A stretch of DNA of 64,000 nucleotides from JAJDIA01 sp031555145 (GTDB lineage: Bacteria; Bacteroidota; Bacteroidia; Bacteroidales; Tannerellaceae). Location of the stretch: contig JAVBUR010000012.1 of assembly GCA_031555145.1 (NCBI GenBank), forward strand, positions 1 to 64,000. Direction: 5' to 3'. The stretch's first letter is position 1, and every line of letters starts with the position of its first letter. The translations under genes were made by a program, and so were the position numbers. This document shows, one piece after another, positions 7,942 to 16,785 of this stretch. The notes beneath the pieces are model-generated. The model was not told the DNA's origin, did no database searches, and saw only the letters and a list, made by a program, of their open reading frames with translations.

Positions 7942-9102
7942 TTACTCCGCAATCTTGTCGACCACCACAGCAATAGCGCCATCGCCTGTAACATTACAAG
8001 CCGTACCGAAGCTGTCCATCGCAATATAGAGGGCAATCATCAGGGCTTGGAGGGTTTCATTGAAACCAAGCATGCTTTGCAACAAACCTAATGCGGCCAT
8101 AATGGCGCCACCCGGCACACCGGGAGCGGCAACCATGGCAACACCCAACATCATGATAAAGCCACCGTATTGGGCCAGTGTAACCGGCTCGCCGGCCATG
8201 ATCATGATGGCCATGGCACAAGCGACGATCTTCATCGTGCTACCTGCCAAGTGAATGGTAGCGCAGAGGGGAATAACGAAGACAGCAATATTCTCGCGAA
8301 CCCCATTCTTCAATGTCTGCCGCAAAGTAACCGGGATAGTGGCTGCCGACGATTGGGTACCCAGTGCCGTGGCATAGGCCGTCAACATGGTACGAAGCAG
8401 TTTAAAGGGGTTCTTCCCGCTGACAGCTCCGGCAATCAGGAACTGGATCAACAACAATAGAACATGTAATACAAAGATAACCAGGATCACCTTCACAAAC
8501 ATCCCCATGATCATAGTCACCTGTCCGCTCACCGTAATATTAAGGAAAAGACCGAAGATATGCAACGGCAGCAGCGGGATAATCACCGCTTCGATCAGTT
8601 TGGAGATGATCTCCTTAAAGTCATTGAATCCATTCCGCAACGTGGAACCGGCAATATGCGACAAACCAAGCCCAATGGTGAAGGCCAGGAGCAACGCCGT
8701 CATGATATCCATCAACGGAGGCATCCCGATCTTGAAATAAGGTAACAGCATGAACTGCTCGGGATTTTCCAACGCGGTCAGTTCACCATTGACCGGCAGA
8801 ATTTGAGGGAATATCGCGATACTGCTGAAGTAGGTAAAGAAACCCGAGAACAGGGTTGATCCATAAGCAATCAACACCGTGATAAGCAACAGTCGACCGG
8901 CACCTTTTCCCAGGTCGCCAATAGCAGGAGCCACCAAGCCCAAGATAATAAGCGGGATGGCAAACGACAGGAAGTTGCCGAATAGGGAATTGAACGTTAC
9001 AAAGATACGGGCGATGCCACCGGGCAAGAATTGTCCGAACAGAATACCGGCAAGGATCGCGATGATGACCCTACCTAACAGGGAGATCTTTATCTTCTTC
9101 AT
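7942..9102 (-). CDS. Dicarboxylate/amino acid:cation symporter (DAACS family)
   Basis: 386-residue inner-membrane sodium-coupled transporter for dicarboxylates, glutamate or serine/threonine. Eight or more hydrophobic segments are visible. The family features are the serine-rich re-entrant stretch GTQSSAATIPVT near residues 241-252, and the C-terminal MDSFGTACNVTGDGAIAV segment in which NVTGD carries substrate- and cation-binding residues. Its first 32 bases overlap the end of the NhaC-type gene, so the two are co-transcribed and probably co-translated. Substrate not determinable here. Confidence 0.9.
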   Translation of the reverse strand: MKKIKISLLGRVIIAILAGILFGQFLPGGIARIFVTFNSLFGNFLSFAIPLIILGLVAPAIGDLGKGAGRLLLITVLIAYGSTLFSGFFTYFSSIAIFPQILPVNGELTALENPEQFMLLPYFKIGMPPLMDIMTALLLAFTIGLGLSHIAGSTLRNGFNDFKEIISKLIEAVIIPLLPLHIFGLFLNITVSGQVTMIMGMFVKVILVIFVLHVLLLLIQFLIAGAVSGKNPFKLLRTMLTAYATALGTQSSAATIPVTLRQTLKNGVRENIAVFVIPLCATIHLAGSTMKIVACAMAIMIMAGEPVTLAQYGGFIMMLGVAMVAAPGVPGGAIMAALGLLQSMLGFNETLQALMIALYIAMDSFGTACNVTGDGAIAVVVDKIAE

Positions 9103-10534
9103 GGTGCTGTGTTATTTTGTAGCCGAGGGCGGCCATAGTGATTGTCATCAGGGGACTGATCAGGTTGAAGAAGCAATAAGGGAGGTAGGTCCAGGTAGCA
9201 ACGCCCAGCACGGTGGCCTGGGTCATCCCACAAGTATTCCAGGGAACAAGGACAGAAGTGACGGTGACGGAGTCTTCCGTCGTACGACTCAGCAGACGGC
9301 TTTCATAGCCTTTTTCCCGGTAGATATCCTTGTACATATTGCAGGTGAGAATGATCGACATATATTGGTCGGCGGTACAGATATTCATGAAGAGACCGGA
9401 GAAGACAGTGGAGGTGACCATGCTTACCCGGCGTTTCATAAAGCGCACCATTTGGGAGGTGAGGCTTTGCAGCATGCCACTTGCCGTCATTGTCCCGCCA
9501 AAACACATGGCACAGAGGATCAGCCAAATGGTGACCATCATACCACCCATGCCCCGGGTAGAAACAAGGCTGTTAAGCACCTCATTACCCATCTCAATCT
9601 GCGTACTACCGTAGAACATGATCAGTGCACCTTTGAAACGGGCGGCAGCATCAAGTACCGGCGAACCGGCGATCTCCTGCAACAGATGAGGTTGGAAAAT
9701 CAAGGCAAATATACCCGCCAGGGCTGCCGAGAGGAAGAGAGTGACCAGAGTAGGCCATTTCCGTGCAATCATGACACCCGTCAGCACCGGCACAAGCAAC
9801 AACCAGGGAGAGATATAGAAATGTTCCTTCAATAAGGCGGAATAGATGGTAGCCTGATCGGCGGCCGTCGATGTGTGCAGAAAACCGGCAACAGCAAAAA
9901 TCAGCAGTGTCAGCAGAATGGTAGGAACAGTCGTGATCATCATATACCGGATATGGGTGAACAAGGGGGTACCCGTCACTGACGACGCCAGCACGGTAGT
10001 ATCTGACAAGGGCGACATCTTATCACCAAAGTAAGCGCCCGAGATAATTGCGCCTGCGATCCAGCCGTCGGAAAAACCCTGCGTCTGTCCGATTCCCATC
10101 AGGGCGATACCGATCGTAGCAACCGTTGTCCATGAACTGCCTGTCATCAACGATACTAGGCAACAAATGGCACAACAGGATACCAGGAAGAAGGACGGGT
10201 GAAGGATCTTCATCCCATAATAGATCAATGTGGGTACTACCCCGCTAACCATCCAACTGCCCGATAAAGCCCCGATCAATATCAGGATAATAATAGCAAC
10301 GGATACACCCAATATGTTTGTGCCGATAGCCTCTTCAATCCGTTTCCATTTAACGTTACAACAGACGATGGCGATAAACACACTAACAGCCGAGGCAGCC
10401 AATAGCGACACCTGGCTTCCCCCTTCAAGCGCGTCGGCGCCAAAGATACGGATAGTAAAAAACAACATCACGACCAATACCACAAGGGGTATCAGTGACA
10501 CAAGGGGGGAGGGCTGCTTTACGGGTTTCTCCAT
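9071..10534 (-). CDS. NhaC-family Na+/H+ antiporter
   Basis: 487-residue multi-pass membrane protein with the NhaC-type GDKMSPLSDTTVLAS signature near residues 169-183 and the long C-terminal hydrophobic core. It exchanges Na+ for H+ or organic acids by family knowledge. It follows the GH20 gene with only 18 bases between and overlaps the DAACS symporter start by 32 bases. A sodium exporter beside a sodium-driven symporter could complete a Na+ cycle (inference). Confidence 0.9.
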   Translation of the reverse strand: MEKPVKQPSPLVSLIPLVVLVVMLFFTIRIFGADALEGGSQVSLLAASAVSVFIAIVCCNVKWKRIEEAIGTNILGVSVAIIILILIGALSGSWMVSGVVPTLIYYGMKILHPSFFLVSCCAICCLVSLMTGSSWTTVATIGIALMGIGQTQGFSDGWIAGAIISGAYFGDKMSPLSDTTVLASSVTGTPLFTHIRYMMITTVPTILLTLLIFAVAGFLHTSTAADQATIYSALLKEHFYISPWLLLVPVLTGVMIARKWPTLVTLFLSAALAGIFALIFQPHLLQEIAGSPVLDAAARFKGALIMFYGSTQIEMGNEVLNSLVSTRGMGGMMVTIWLILCAMCFGGTMTASGMLQSLTSQMVRFMKRRVSMVTSTVFSGLFMNICTADQYMSIILTCNMYKDIYREKGYESRLLSRTTEDSVTVTSVLVPWNTCGMTQATVLGVATWTYLPYCFFNLISPLMTITMAALGYKITQHHEEDKDLPVR

Positions 10535-10552
10535 ACTATAATTACATCTTCT

Positions 10553-12691
10553 TTACCAGATCACGATTTCGTCGGTAAAGATAAAGCAACCTTTGTTTAC
10601 TTCATACGCTTTTACCCGGATAAATCGTGCTATCCAATTGCCATGAAAAGCATATTCCTGAAAAGACAACAGGGGATCGTCGTTCGGATAAGTGGTCGGA
10701 ACAACACCCTGTGAGGTAAAGGAGACACCGTCTTCCGATGTCAGTATCTCCACACTTCCCGGTTGAAATACCTGCGGGCCGATCAACTGCATAAAGCGGG
10801 CCGATACCTTATGTATGGTAGTCACTTCACCCATATCGACAATGCAATCCAGCGTATTGGTATACCCCTGCCAGCGGTTGTCTAAATAAGTCAGCCCACC
10901 CCGGTAGCCGTCGAGCAAAGCATTCATCCCGCCTGCCATATATTTGGCGGAGAGGTTGCTGTTGTAGTGGATAGGCTTGTTGATACCACGATGATAGTCC
11001 ACTTTACGGTCGGAAGGTTTCCCTTGTAACTTACCGTCGCGGAAAATAGCAGCTACCACATGGGCAGAATCCTTTACGACGATGGGCTTGGTATACAGGT
11101 GGGAGGAGGCGGTAGGGATACTACCGTCGGTGGTATAACGTATTTCGGCCGGGTATTTTTCGGCATCGAGCATTACCTCTATCTTCTTATGGATAGTATC
11201 CACGGTCATCGTGAGATCAATCTCATCAGAAAGGGAGAAGGCATTGATACCCCGGGCATGCAGGCCGGGGATATGAGCATTCATACGGGGCTTAAAGTCT
11301 TGCCAGTCGCGTTGATCCTGAGGTGTCCATGCGACTTCAGCCAAGGCCAGGGTACGGGGGAAATACATGTATTCGACATGGGCTTCATCTTGTATATATT
11401 CAGTCCAGAGGTTGGCTTGTACACCAAGGATATGCTTGTGTTGCTCGGTTGTCAGCGAGTCCGTTGGAACCGGATTAAAACTATAGACCCGGCGTGGGGG
11501 AACGTAACCACCGATGCCCGGAGGTTGGGTGGCCGGATCGGCCTGGTAGTAATCGAAATAGAGGTAACTGTTGGGAACCATCACAACATCGTGTCCCATC
11601 CGGGCAGCCTGGATACCTCCGGCTTCACCTTGCCATGACATCACGGTAGCCTCAGGAGCCAGTCCGCCTTCAAGAATCTCGTCCCAACCAAGCAGTTTTC
11701 GGCCTTTGGTATGGATGAACTCATCCATGCGGTGGATCATATAGCTTTGTAGTTCGTCCACATTTTTGAGTCCTTCCCGCTTCATCAAGGCCTGACATTT
11801 GGGGCAGGTACGCCAGTGACGTTTGCTGGCTTCGTCGCCACCGACATGGATATATTCCGAGGGGAAGAGTTCCATGATTTCTGTCAGTACATTCTGCAAG
11901 AAAGTGAACGTTTTTTCGTTACCGATACAAAAGTCTTCTCCCTTATAGGTTTCACCGGCACAGCAAAGTTCCGGATAGGCGGCAAAGATTTCGGATGAAT
12001 GACCGGGCATCTCTACTTCGGGGATGATGGTGATCTGCCGTTCGGCTGCGTAAGCGATTATTTCACGCATATCGTCTTTGGTAAAATAGCCTCCGTAGGC
12101 TCCTTTCGTCCCTTCGGGAAGGTAACGATGACCGGTATGTGCCCATTCTGTCCAGTCGCTTTCGGTACGGAAAGCCGCTTTTTGTGTCAATTCCGGGTAT
12201 TGATCCATCTGGAGTCGCCATCCGCCACCGTCGGTAAGGTGGAGATGCAGGCGGTTTAGTTTGTAATAGGACATTTCAGTCAGCAACTTGAGTACAAACT
12301 CCTTCGGAAAGAAGTGACGCGACACGTCGAGCATCAAGCCACGGTATCGGAAACGGGGGGCATCCTGGATGGTGACGTAAGGGATACCATTGGGAGTCAT
12401 TAGCTGGTGCAAGGTTTGTTCGGCATAGAAGAAGCCGGCCTCGTCAGAGGCCTTTATTACAACGCCATTTTTATCTACCGTTAGTTGATAACCTTCGGGT
12501 GGCAATTGGTTCTCAGGGGTTATCCGGGTAAATTCGGGTTTGTCGATAGGATAAAAACCATCCTTCACCGTCATACTGACGGGCTTGGGGATGACAGAGA
12601 CAGTGGGTTTCTCTTGCGGCGCACAGCTAGCCAACAAGCATACGGCAGCAACTGCCATTGTTTTCACGGTCATACTACAAAATAGATACAT
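10553..12691 (-). CDS. GH20 beta-N-acetylhexosaminidase lipoprotein
   Basis: 712 residues (706 if translation starts at the second Met, position 12673). The N-terminus ends in a lipobox LLASC, so the enzyme is probably surface or periplasmic and lipid-anchored. The GH20b domain spans about 25-110, the TIM barrel about 115-460 with the catalytic pair Asp286-Glu287 in HVGGDEAS, then a chitobiase-type C-terminal region and an F5/8-type C beta-sandwich (about 575-712). It removes terminal GlcNAc or GalNAc from glycans. It lies downstream of the GH95, GH2 and GH35/GH43 remnants but upstream of two transporters with which it forms an operon. Confidence 0.93.
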   Translation of the reverse strand: MYLFCSMTVKTMAVAAVCLLASCAPQEKPTVSVIPKPVSMTVKDGFYPIDKPEFTRITPENQLPPEGYQLTVDKNGVVIKASDEAGFFYAEQTLHQLMTPNGIPYVTIQDAPRFRYRGLMLDVSRHFFPKEFVLKLLTEMSYYKLNRLHLHLTDGGGWRLQMDQYPELTQKAAFRTESDWTEWAHTGHRYLPEGTKGAYGGYFTKDDMREIIAYAAERQITIIPEVEMPGHSSEIFAAYPELCCAGETYKGEDFCIGNEKTFTFLQNVLTEIMELFPSEYIHVGGDEASKRHWRTCPKCQALMKREGLKNVDELQSYMIHRMDEFIHTKGRKLLGWDEILEGGLAPEATVMSWQGEAGGIQAARMGHDVVMVPNSYLYFDYYQADPATQPPGIGGYVPPRRVYSFNPVPTDSLTTEQHKHILGVQANLWTEYIQDEAHVEYMYFPRTLALAEVAWTPQDQRDWQDFKPRMNAHIPGLHARGINAFSLSDEIDLTMTVDTIHKKIEVMLDAEKYPAEIRYTTDGSIPTASSHLYTKPIVVKDSAHVVAAIFRDGKLQGKPSDRKVDYHRGINKPIHYNSNLSAKYMAGGMNALLDGYRGGLTYLDNRWQGYTNTLDCIVDMGEVTTIHKVSARFMQLIGPQVFQPGSVEILTSEDGVSFTSQGVVPTTYPNDDPLLSFQEYAFHGNWIARFIRVKAYEVNKGCFIFTDEIVIW

Positions 12692-12792
12692 ACACAGATT
12701 GATTTGAGTTTATTCATAAGATTATTTACGAAGGCGTAAATGTAAGGGAAATTTCCGAGATGGAGAAAAACGATTAAAGGCTGGCTAAAGTG

Positions 12793-12829
12793 CAGTTTGT
12801 ATTCCTGTAGTTTACAGAAATACAAACTG
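12793..12829. repeat. Near-perfect 37-nt inverted repeat
   Basis: CAGTTTGTATT (12793-12803) pairs with AATACAAACTG (12819-12829). One C/A mismatch follows, then an inner CTGTA/TACAG stem closing on a 3-base loop. No T-run follows on either strand, so it is not a typical terminator. It lies between the decayed GH43 piece and GH20, about 100 bases upstream of the GH20 start, so an operator or a leader structure is possible. Confidence 0.75.
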
Positions 12830-12875
12830 TGACTTGGGTATTTACGATTTCACTTATCAATTAAAATAGTCAAAA

Positions 12876-13202
12876 TTAACCCACAGGTGCTTTGACCTGC
12901 ATCTGAGGATTCTTGTCAAATGTATCCAACTCAGGCCAACCGTCTTTTGTCCATGTTACGGGTTGTATGAAGGTCTCACGCCCCAGCGAGCAATTACCAT
13001 AAGTAGTCAACGGCCGCGAACCCAGATGCGTAGTATACCATTCTCCGGCTGGTGTTTCGACCAGCATGCCATGTCCGGCTTTCTGAATCACTGAAGTGGA
13101 ATCATTTCCGGAGTTTTCAGGAGTGATCATATTGATACCGGGCACTAACCGATAGTCGGACGCGCCCCCTTCCTTCCCGATTGTGTATTCATGATATATA
13201 CA
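12876..13202 (-). pseudogene. GH43 glycosidase fragment (C-terminal part of propeller)
   Basis: About 109 codons resemble the end of a GH43 five-bladed propeller as seen in Bacteroides beta-xylosidase/arabinofuranosidase proteins. IQKAGHGMLVETPAGEWY and GRETFIQPVTWTKDGWP are the recognisable landmarks. The front of the propeller and the catalytic residues are missing. The reading frame runs up to, and is in phase with, the TAA stop of the neighbouring GH35 remnant (13203-13205), so only one stop codon separates the two pieces. A GTG at 13145 could start an 89-residue peptide, but there is no signal sequence. Read as a deletion remnant. Confidence 0.75.
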
Positions 13203-13970
13203 TTATAACATATGTAGTTGAACACTACCGGGATCATTCGCTTTCAGGTCAAAAAGGATCAATTCGTTTTGTCCTTTCTTCAGATCTGCGGCACGTATCC
13301 GCAGGGTTTGTATGGCTTCTTCCTCCCAATAAGCCCCTAGATAGTGCCCATTGACCCACACTTCGCCCATACCCCATCCCTTGATATCCAATGAAACATC
13401 TTTCAACTCATCCAACGAGAACAAGCCCCGGTGAAAGCACGGAAGCGTCGCCGGTTTTTCTTTGGAGACAAACTGTAGTTTCGAGACATCCGCATCCCTT
13501 ATCCACAGGGGTGTTATTTTCCACTTACGGATACTCGTCCCACCCAGTAACACATTGCCGAAAATACCTCTTGAATTGTCCAAAATTTCAGGGCCATAGG
13601 TTATCCGGCCTATATTCTCTACATAGAGTTGCAGGGTTGATTGTCCCGTAGGAAGATTCAGAGGAATGGTATTCTTTTCAGCGTTTAACGAACCCACATA
13701 TACCCCATTCAAATAGACCGCAGCATAATCCCTTACATTTTCAACCTGGAGTAAGACCTCTCCTCCGGCTTCCGATCCGATTTCCGTTTCATACAAGACG
13801 TATCCGGATTCCATATCCAGGTCACCCATTGTTAACAGCGTAGCGGATTGACGGGATGTACCATACACCTGATCCAATGACGCCACTGCATCCATCCGGA
13901 TTGTGCCCTCCTGCCCCAAAACCGGCAGTATGGTACAAATACATAGAACGAGCCCGATAATTCTTCTCAT
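13203..13970 (-). CDS. Signal peptide plus GH35-type C-terminal jelly-roll domains, no catalytic barrel
   Basis: 255 residues. A cleavable signal peptide (MRRIIGLVLCIC..., ending near LGQ) runs straight into sequence typical of the non-catalytic C-terminal part of GH35 beta-galactosidases. ESGYVLYETEI, YVENIGRITYGPEILDNSRGI and WVNGHYLGAYWEEE are the landmarks. The TIM barrel with the two catalytic Glu residues is absent. Either an internal deletion joined the leader to the tail, or a stand-alone carbohydrate-binding protein has been made. The adjacent GH43 fragment suggests rearrangement, so loss of function is the simpler reading. Confidence 0.7.
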   Translation of the reverse strand: MRRIIGLVLCICTILPVLGQEGTIRMDAVASLDQVYGTSRQSATLLTMGDLDMESGYVLYETEIGSEAGGEVLLQVENVRDYAAVYLNGVYVGSLNAEKNTIPLNLPTGQSTLQLYVENIGRITYGPEILDNSRGIFGNVLLGGTSIRKWKITPLWIRDADVSKLQFVSKEKPATLPCFHRGLFSLDELKDVSLDIKGWGMGEVWVNGHYLGAYWEEEAIQTLRIRAADLKKGQNELILFDLKANDPGSVQLHML

Positions 13971-14019
13971 TTTTCAGTCTTATTTTAGTATGTCTTTTAT
14001 TGCGTCAGTGCATTTCACC

Positions 14020-16746
14020 TCAATCAGTCGTTGACATAAATGTATCGATAAACGATTCGTCAAGCGTAGCCTGAGGATTGAAATCTCCTCCTATGGCATA
14101 CTGATATACGCTGTGAAGCAATTGGCTGGCGGCCGGACGGTTTTCCATATCCGTTTCCGTGTCTAACACAAGCACCAACAGTTTGCCTTTGTTTACTTTC
14201 GCTTCAAAGGCAATACCTAATTTCTGATTATGGTCATGACTGTCGATCACCTGGATAAACGGCCTGAAATTATCCGGCGTATCCGGCATTTCAATGACTT
14301 TGGAATAATTCAGGATATCCCACCACTGCCAGTTCGTATGACTTTCCGTGGGAAATTGAGCAAATACCGGATGTTCGTTATGGATCAGGCAGCCCAATGT
14401 CATTGGCGGCCATTTGAACATGATCGGATTCCAGAAATGATTGTGGAATACGGATTTGCGCCCTTTCACTTTCGCAGGCTCCGGTAAGAAAACTACTTTC
14501 TTCCCTTCAGACAGGTATGTGCGGGCCTGCTCGTTGAACTCTTTGGTAAACAGTATCTCGTCTGTCGATTGGAAAGGTTGTGTCTGAAGACGCGGATACA
14601 CCCAAATATTCCAACTGTTCCGGATCTTATCCGTAACGGCCAGGCTGATCGTCAGTTTCTGAGGGCTACTTACCTTATTCAGCGGAACAGTGATTTCTCC
14701 CAGATCGAACACGCCGCCTGCCGGAATACGCTGTGACGGTAATTTCCCCGTATCCAGGATCTTTCCTGACTCATCACTGATTGTCCACTGCGGGGTTACT
14801 TTCTTAAGCGCAGATTCGCCATATTGGTAGATCTCTGCTTTTGCCTTGAATACCTCCTCATTGGTATACGAACGTTTGTCAAAGCGGAGCAAAGGCACGA
14901 CAGGCGCACAAGACTCCCTGAACCTTTCGGGCGTAACCAATCCTTTTGAATCCCAGAAAGGATCAAGGATACCAACAAAAGCATACCCTTGCCCGGGGAA
15001 ATCGTTCAAGGATAATAATTGAAAACCTCCTCCTTTCGATGTCCTTAGTAAGGCTTCAATCACATCTTTGTATTCGATCACTGTCAAGGCGCCGGAAGCC
15101 TGGAAAAAGGCATCCGCCTGATCAGCCATACCGTTGGCTGTAAGCAATTCCCTGAATACGTCAAAGTTCCGGGGTTTTACCGGGCCTGTGTATTTAGGCA
15201 TTTCGTTGAAGTTGGGGTACATGCAACGCTGTCCGGCTTCGTGTGCGATGACCGGCACATCGATATCCGATTCTTTGTTCCGATCCCAATTGGTAGAGGG
15301 TTTACCATCATAAACAGTGATGGATCCTTTGTTAGAGACATGCGACGTATAATATTGGTCGGAAACGACTCTTTTACGAGCTGTCGCACCACTGTAGAGA
15401 TGCCGGGAATCCAGTTCCCTTCCCGTGCGGGTCAGATCTTCGATGAAATCAAAATCACCCCTGATCTCATTCCCATTACAATACAACACAAAGGAGGGAT
15501 GGTTTCCATATTCTTTGAGTATCGCTTTTTGTTCCTTCCGGAAGAAATCGAAACGATGGCCTTCATTGTAATCACCATCTTCTCCCCAGAAAGGCAGTTC
15601 CACCTGAAAATATACCCCTAATTTATCTGCTGCGCGAAAAGCGGCCGCAGGAGGACACCAGGAATGAAAGCGCATGTGGTTCATACCGTACGATTTCAGG
15701 ATCGTCAGTACACGTTCCCAGGACGCATCGTCAACAGGAGCATGACCTGTGGCAGGGAAAACGCCGTTTTCCACCGTTCCCCTCATATGCACCGGGTGGT
15801 CGTTGATCAATACCTGGTTTCGTCCTTGCGTCACTTCGCGCATACCAAAGGTAACCGAACGGGTATCCAGATAAGCTGCATCCGCCGTATTCGTCTCCAA
15901 CCGGCAGGCTATTTGATACAGGTTCGGGGAAAACTCGTTCCAATACTTTATCTTTTCACCCAGCGCAATCGTTCCTTCAAACAGGATAGTAGAATCACTA
16001 CTATTTACAAGAGGAAGCTCTTTTTTCAGTTCATACGCCTGACCGGAGATTCTAAAAACGGCTTTACCAGTTATGGCTGCTTTCGTTTTGTTTGCTATCG
16101 CCATTTTCACCCGCAGCGTTTTATCGTTTACAGAAGGATACACCTGCATATCATCTATGTATACAGGATCAACGGCGATCAGTTTGATGTCGCCCAACAT
16201 ACCGTTCCAATTGATCTGTGTAAACTCAGTATGGGCGTGATCCCATTTATGGGTAGGATACTGAAAGCGGTTATCGACACAAACGGTTATACGATGTTCC
16301 TGTCCCGGAGTAAGAAACCCTGTCAGGTCGTGCTGGTGCGGAACGCTTACATAGTCATTTTTCCCGGCTTGTTTGTTTTCCACATACACAGTGCTTAACC
16401 AGTGACAACGTTCGATATACAAAAATATCCTTTTCCCGGCCCATTCTTTGGGAATGGTCACGTATTTCTGATACCAGGCGGGGCCCATGTATTCGTAGGC
16501 ACGGGTAAGTCTGTCCAAATGGCGGTAAGTCGATTTCATGCCCAATTGGTAGTCATCCGTTATAGCAGGTAACATAATGGAATCTTGTAACCGGGGTTGG
16601 TTATAAATACAAGAAAGAGGAGCTTCGCCGAAGTCCATCAGGTCCAATTGGAACCCCCATTGACCAGACAGGTCAATCTCATTCTCCTGTCCGCTTACCG
16701 GAAGGGAGAACAGGAGTACGATAACAAGGTAGCATAACTGTTTCAT
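14020..16746 (-). CDS. GH2 beta-galactosidase/beta-glucuronidase family enzyme, secreted
   Basis: 908 residues with a signal peptide (ends near PVSGQ). The sugar-binding jelly roll is at about 25-190, the immunoglobulin-like domain at about 195-305 and the TIM barrel at about 308-620. The acid/base motif CNGNEIRG has E427 and VIAHEAG has the nucleophile candidate E503. A long C-terminal beta-rich region follows. It lies downstream of GH95 in the same leftward group. The family covers galactosidase, glucuronidase and mannosidase; specificity cannot be assigned from sequence alone. Confidence 0.9.
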   Translation of the reverse strand: MKQLCYLVIVLLFSLPVSGQENEIDLSGQWGFQLDLMDFGEAPLSCIYNQPRLQDSIMLPAITDDYQLGMKSTYRHLDRLTRAYEYMGPAWYQKYVTIPKEWAGKRIFLYIERCHWLSTVYVENKQAGKNDYVSVPHQHDLTGFLTPGQEHRITVCVDNRFQYPTHKWDHAHTEFTQINWNGMLGDIKLIAVDPVYIDDMQVYPSVNDKTLRVKMAIANKTKAAITGKAVFRISGQAYELKKELPLVNSSDSTILFEGTIALGEKIKYWNEFSPNLYQIACRLETNTADAAYLDTRSVTFGMREVTQGRNQVLINDHPVHMRGTVENGVFPATGHAPVDDASWERVLTILKSYGMNHMRFHSWCPPAAAFRAADKLGVYFQVELPFWGEDGDYNEGHRFDFFRKEQKAILKEYGNHPSFVLYCNGNEIRGDFDFIEDLTRTGRELDSRHLYSGATARKRVVSDQYYTSHVSNKGSITVYDGKPSTNWDRNKESDIDVPVIAHEAGQRCMYPNFNEMPKYTGPVKPRNFDVFRELLTANGMADQADAFFQASGALTVIEYKDVIEALLRTSKGGGFQLLSLNDFPGQGYAFVGILDPFWDSKGLVTPERFRESCAPVVPLLRFDKRSYTNEEVFKAKAEIYQYGESALKKVTPQWTISDESGKILDTGKLPSQRIPAGGVFDLGEITVPLNKVSSPQKLTISLAVTDKIRNSWNIWVYPRLQTQPFQSTDEILFTKEFNEQARTYLSEGKKVVFLPEPAKVKGRKSVFHNHFWNPIMFKWPPMTLGCLIHNEHPVFAQFPTESHTNWQWWDILNYSKVIEMPDTPDNFRPFIQVIDSHDHNQKLGIAFEAKVNKGKLLVLVLDTETDMENRPAASQLLHSVYQYAIGGDFNPQATLDESFIDTFMSTTD

Positions 16747-16785
16747 ATGAGTATATATTATTTGGTTTAGAAATAGTTAATTAGG

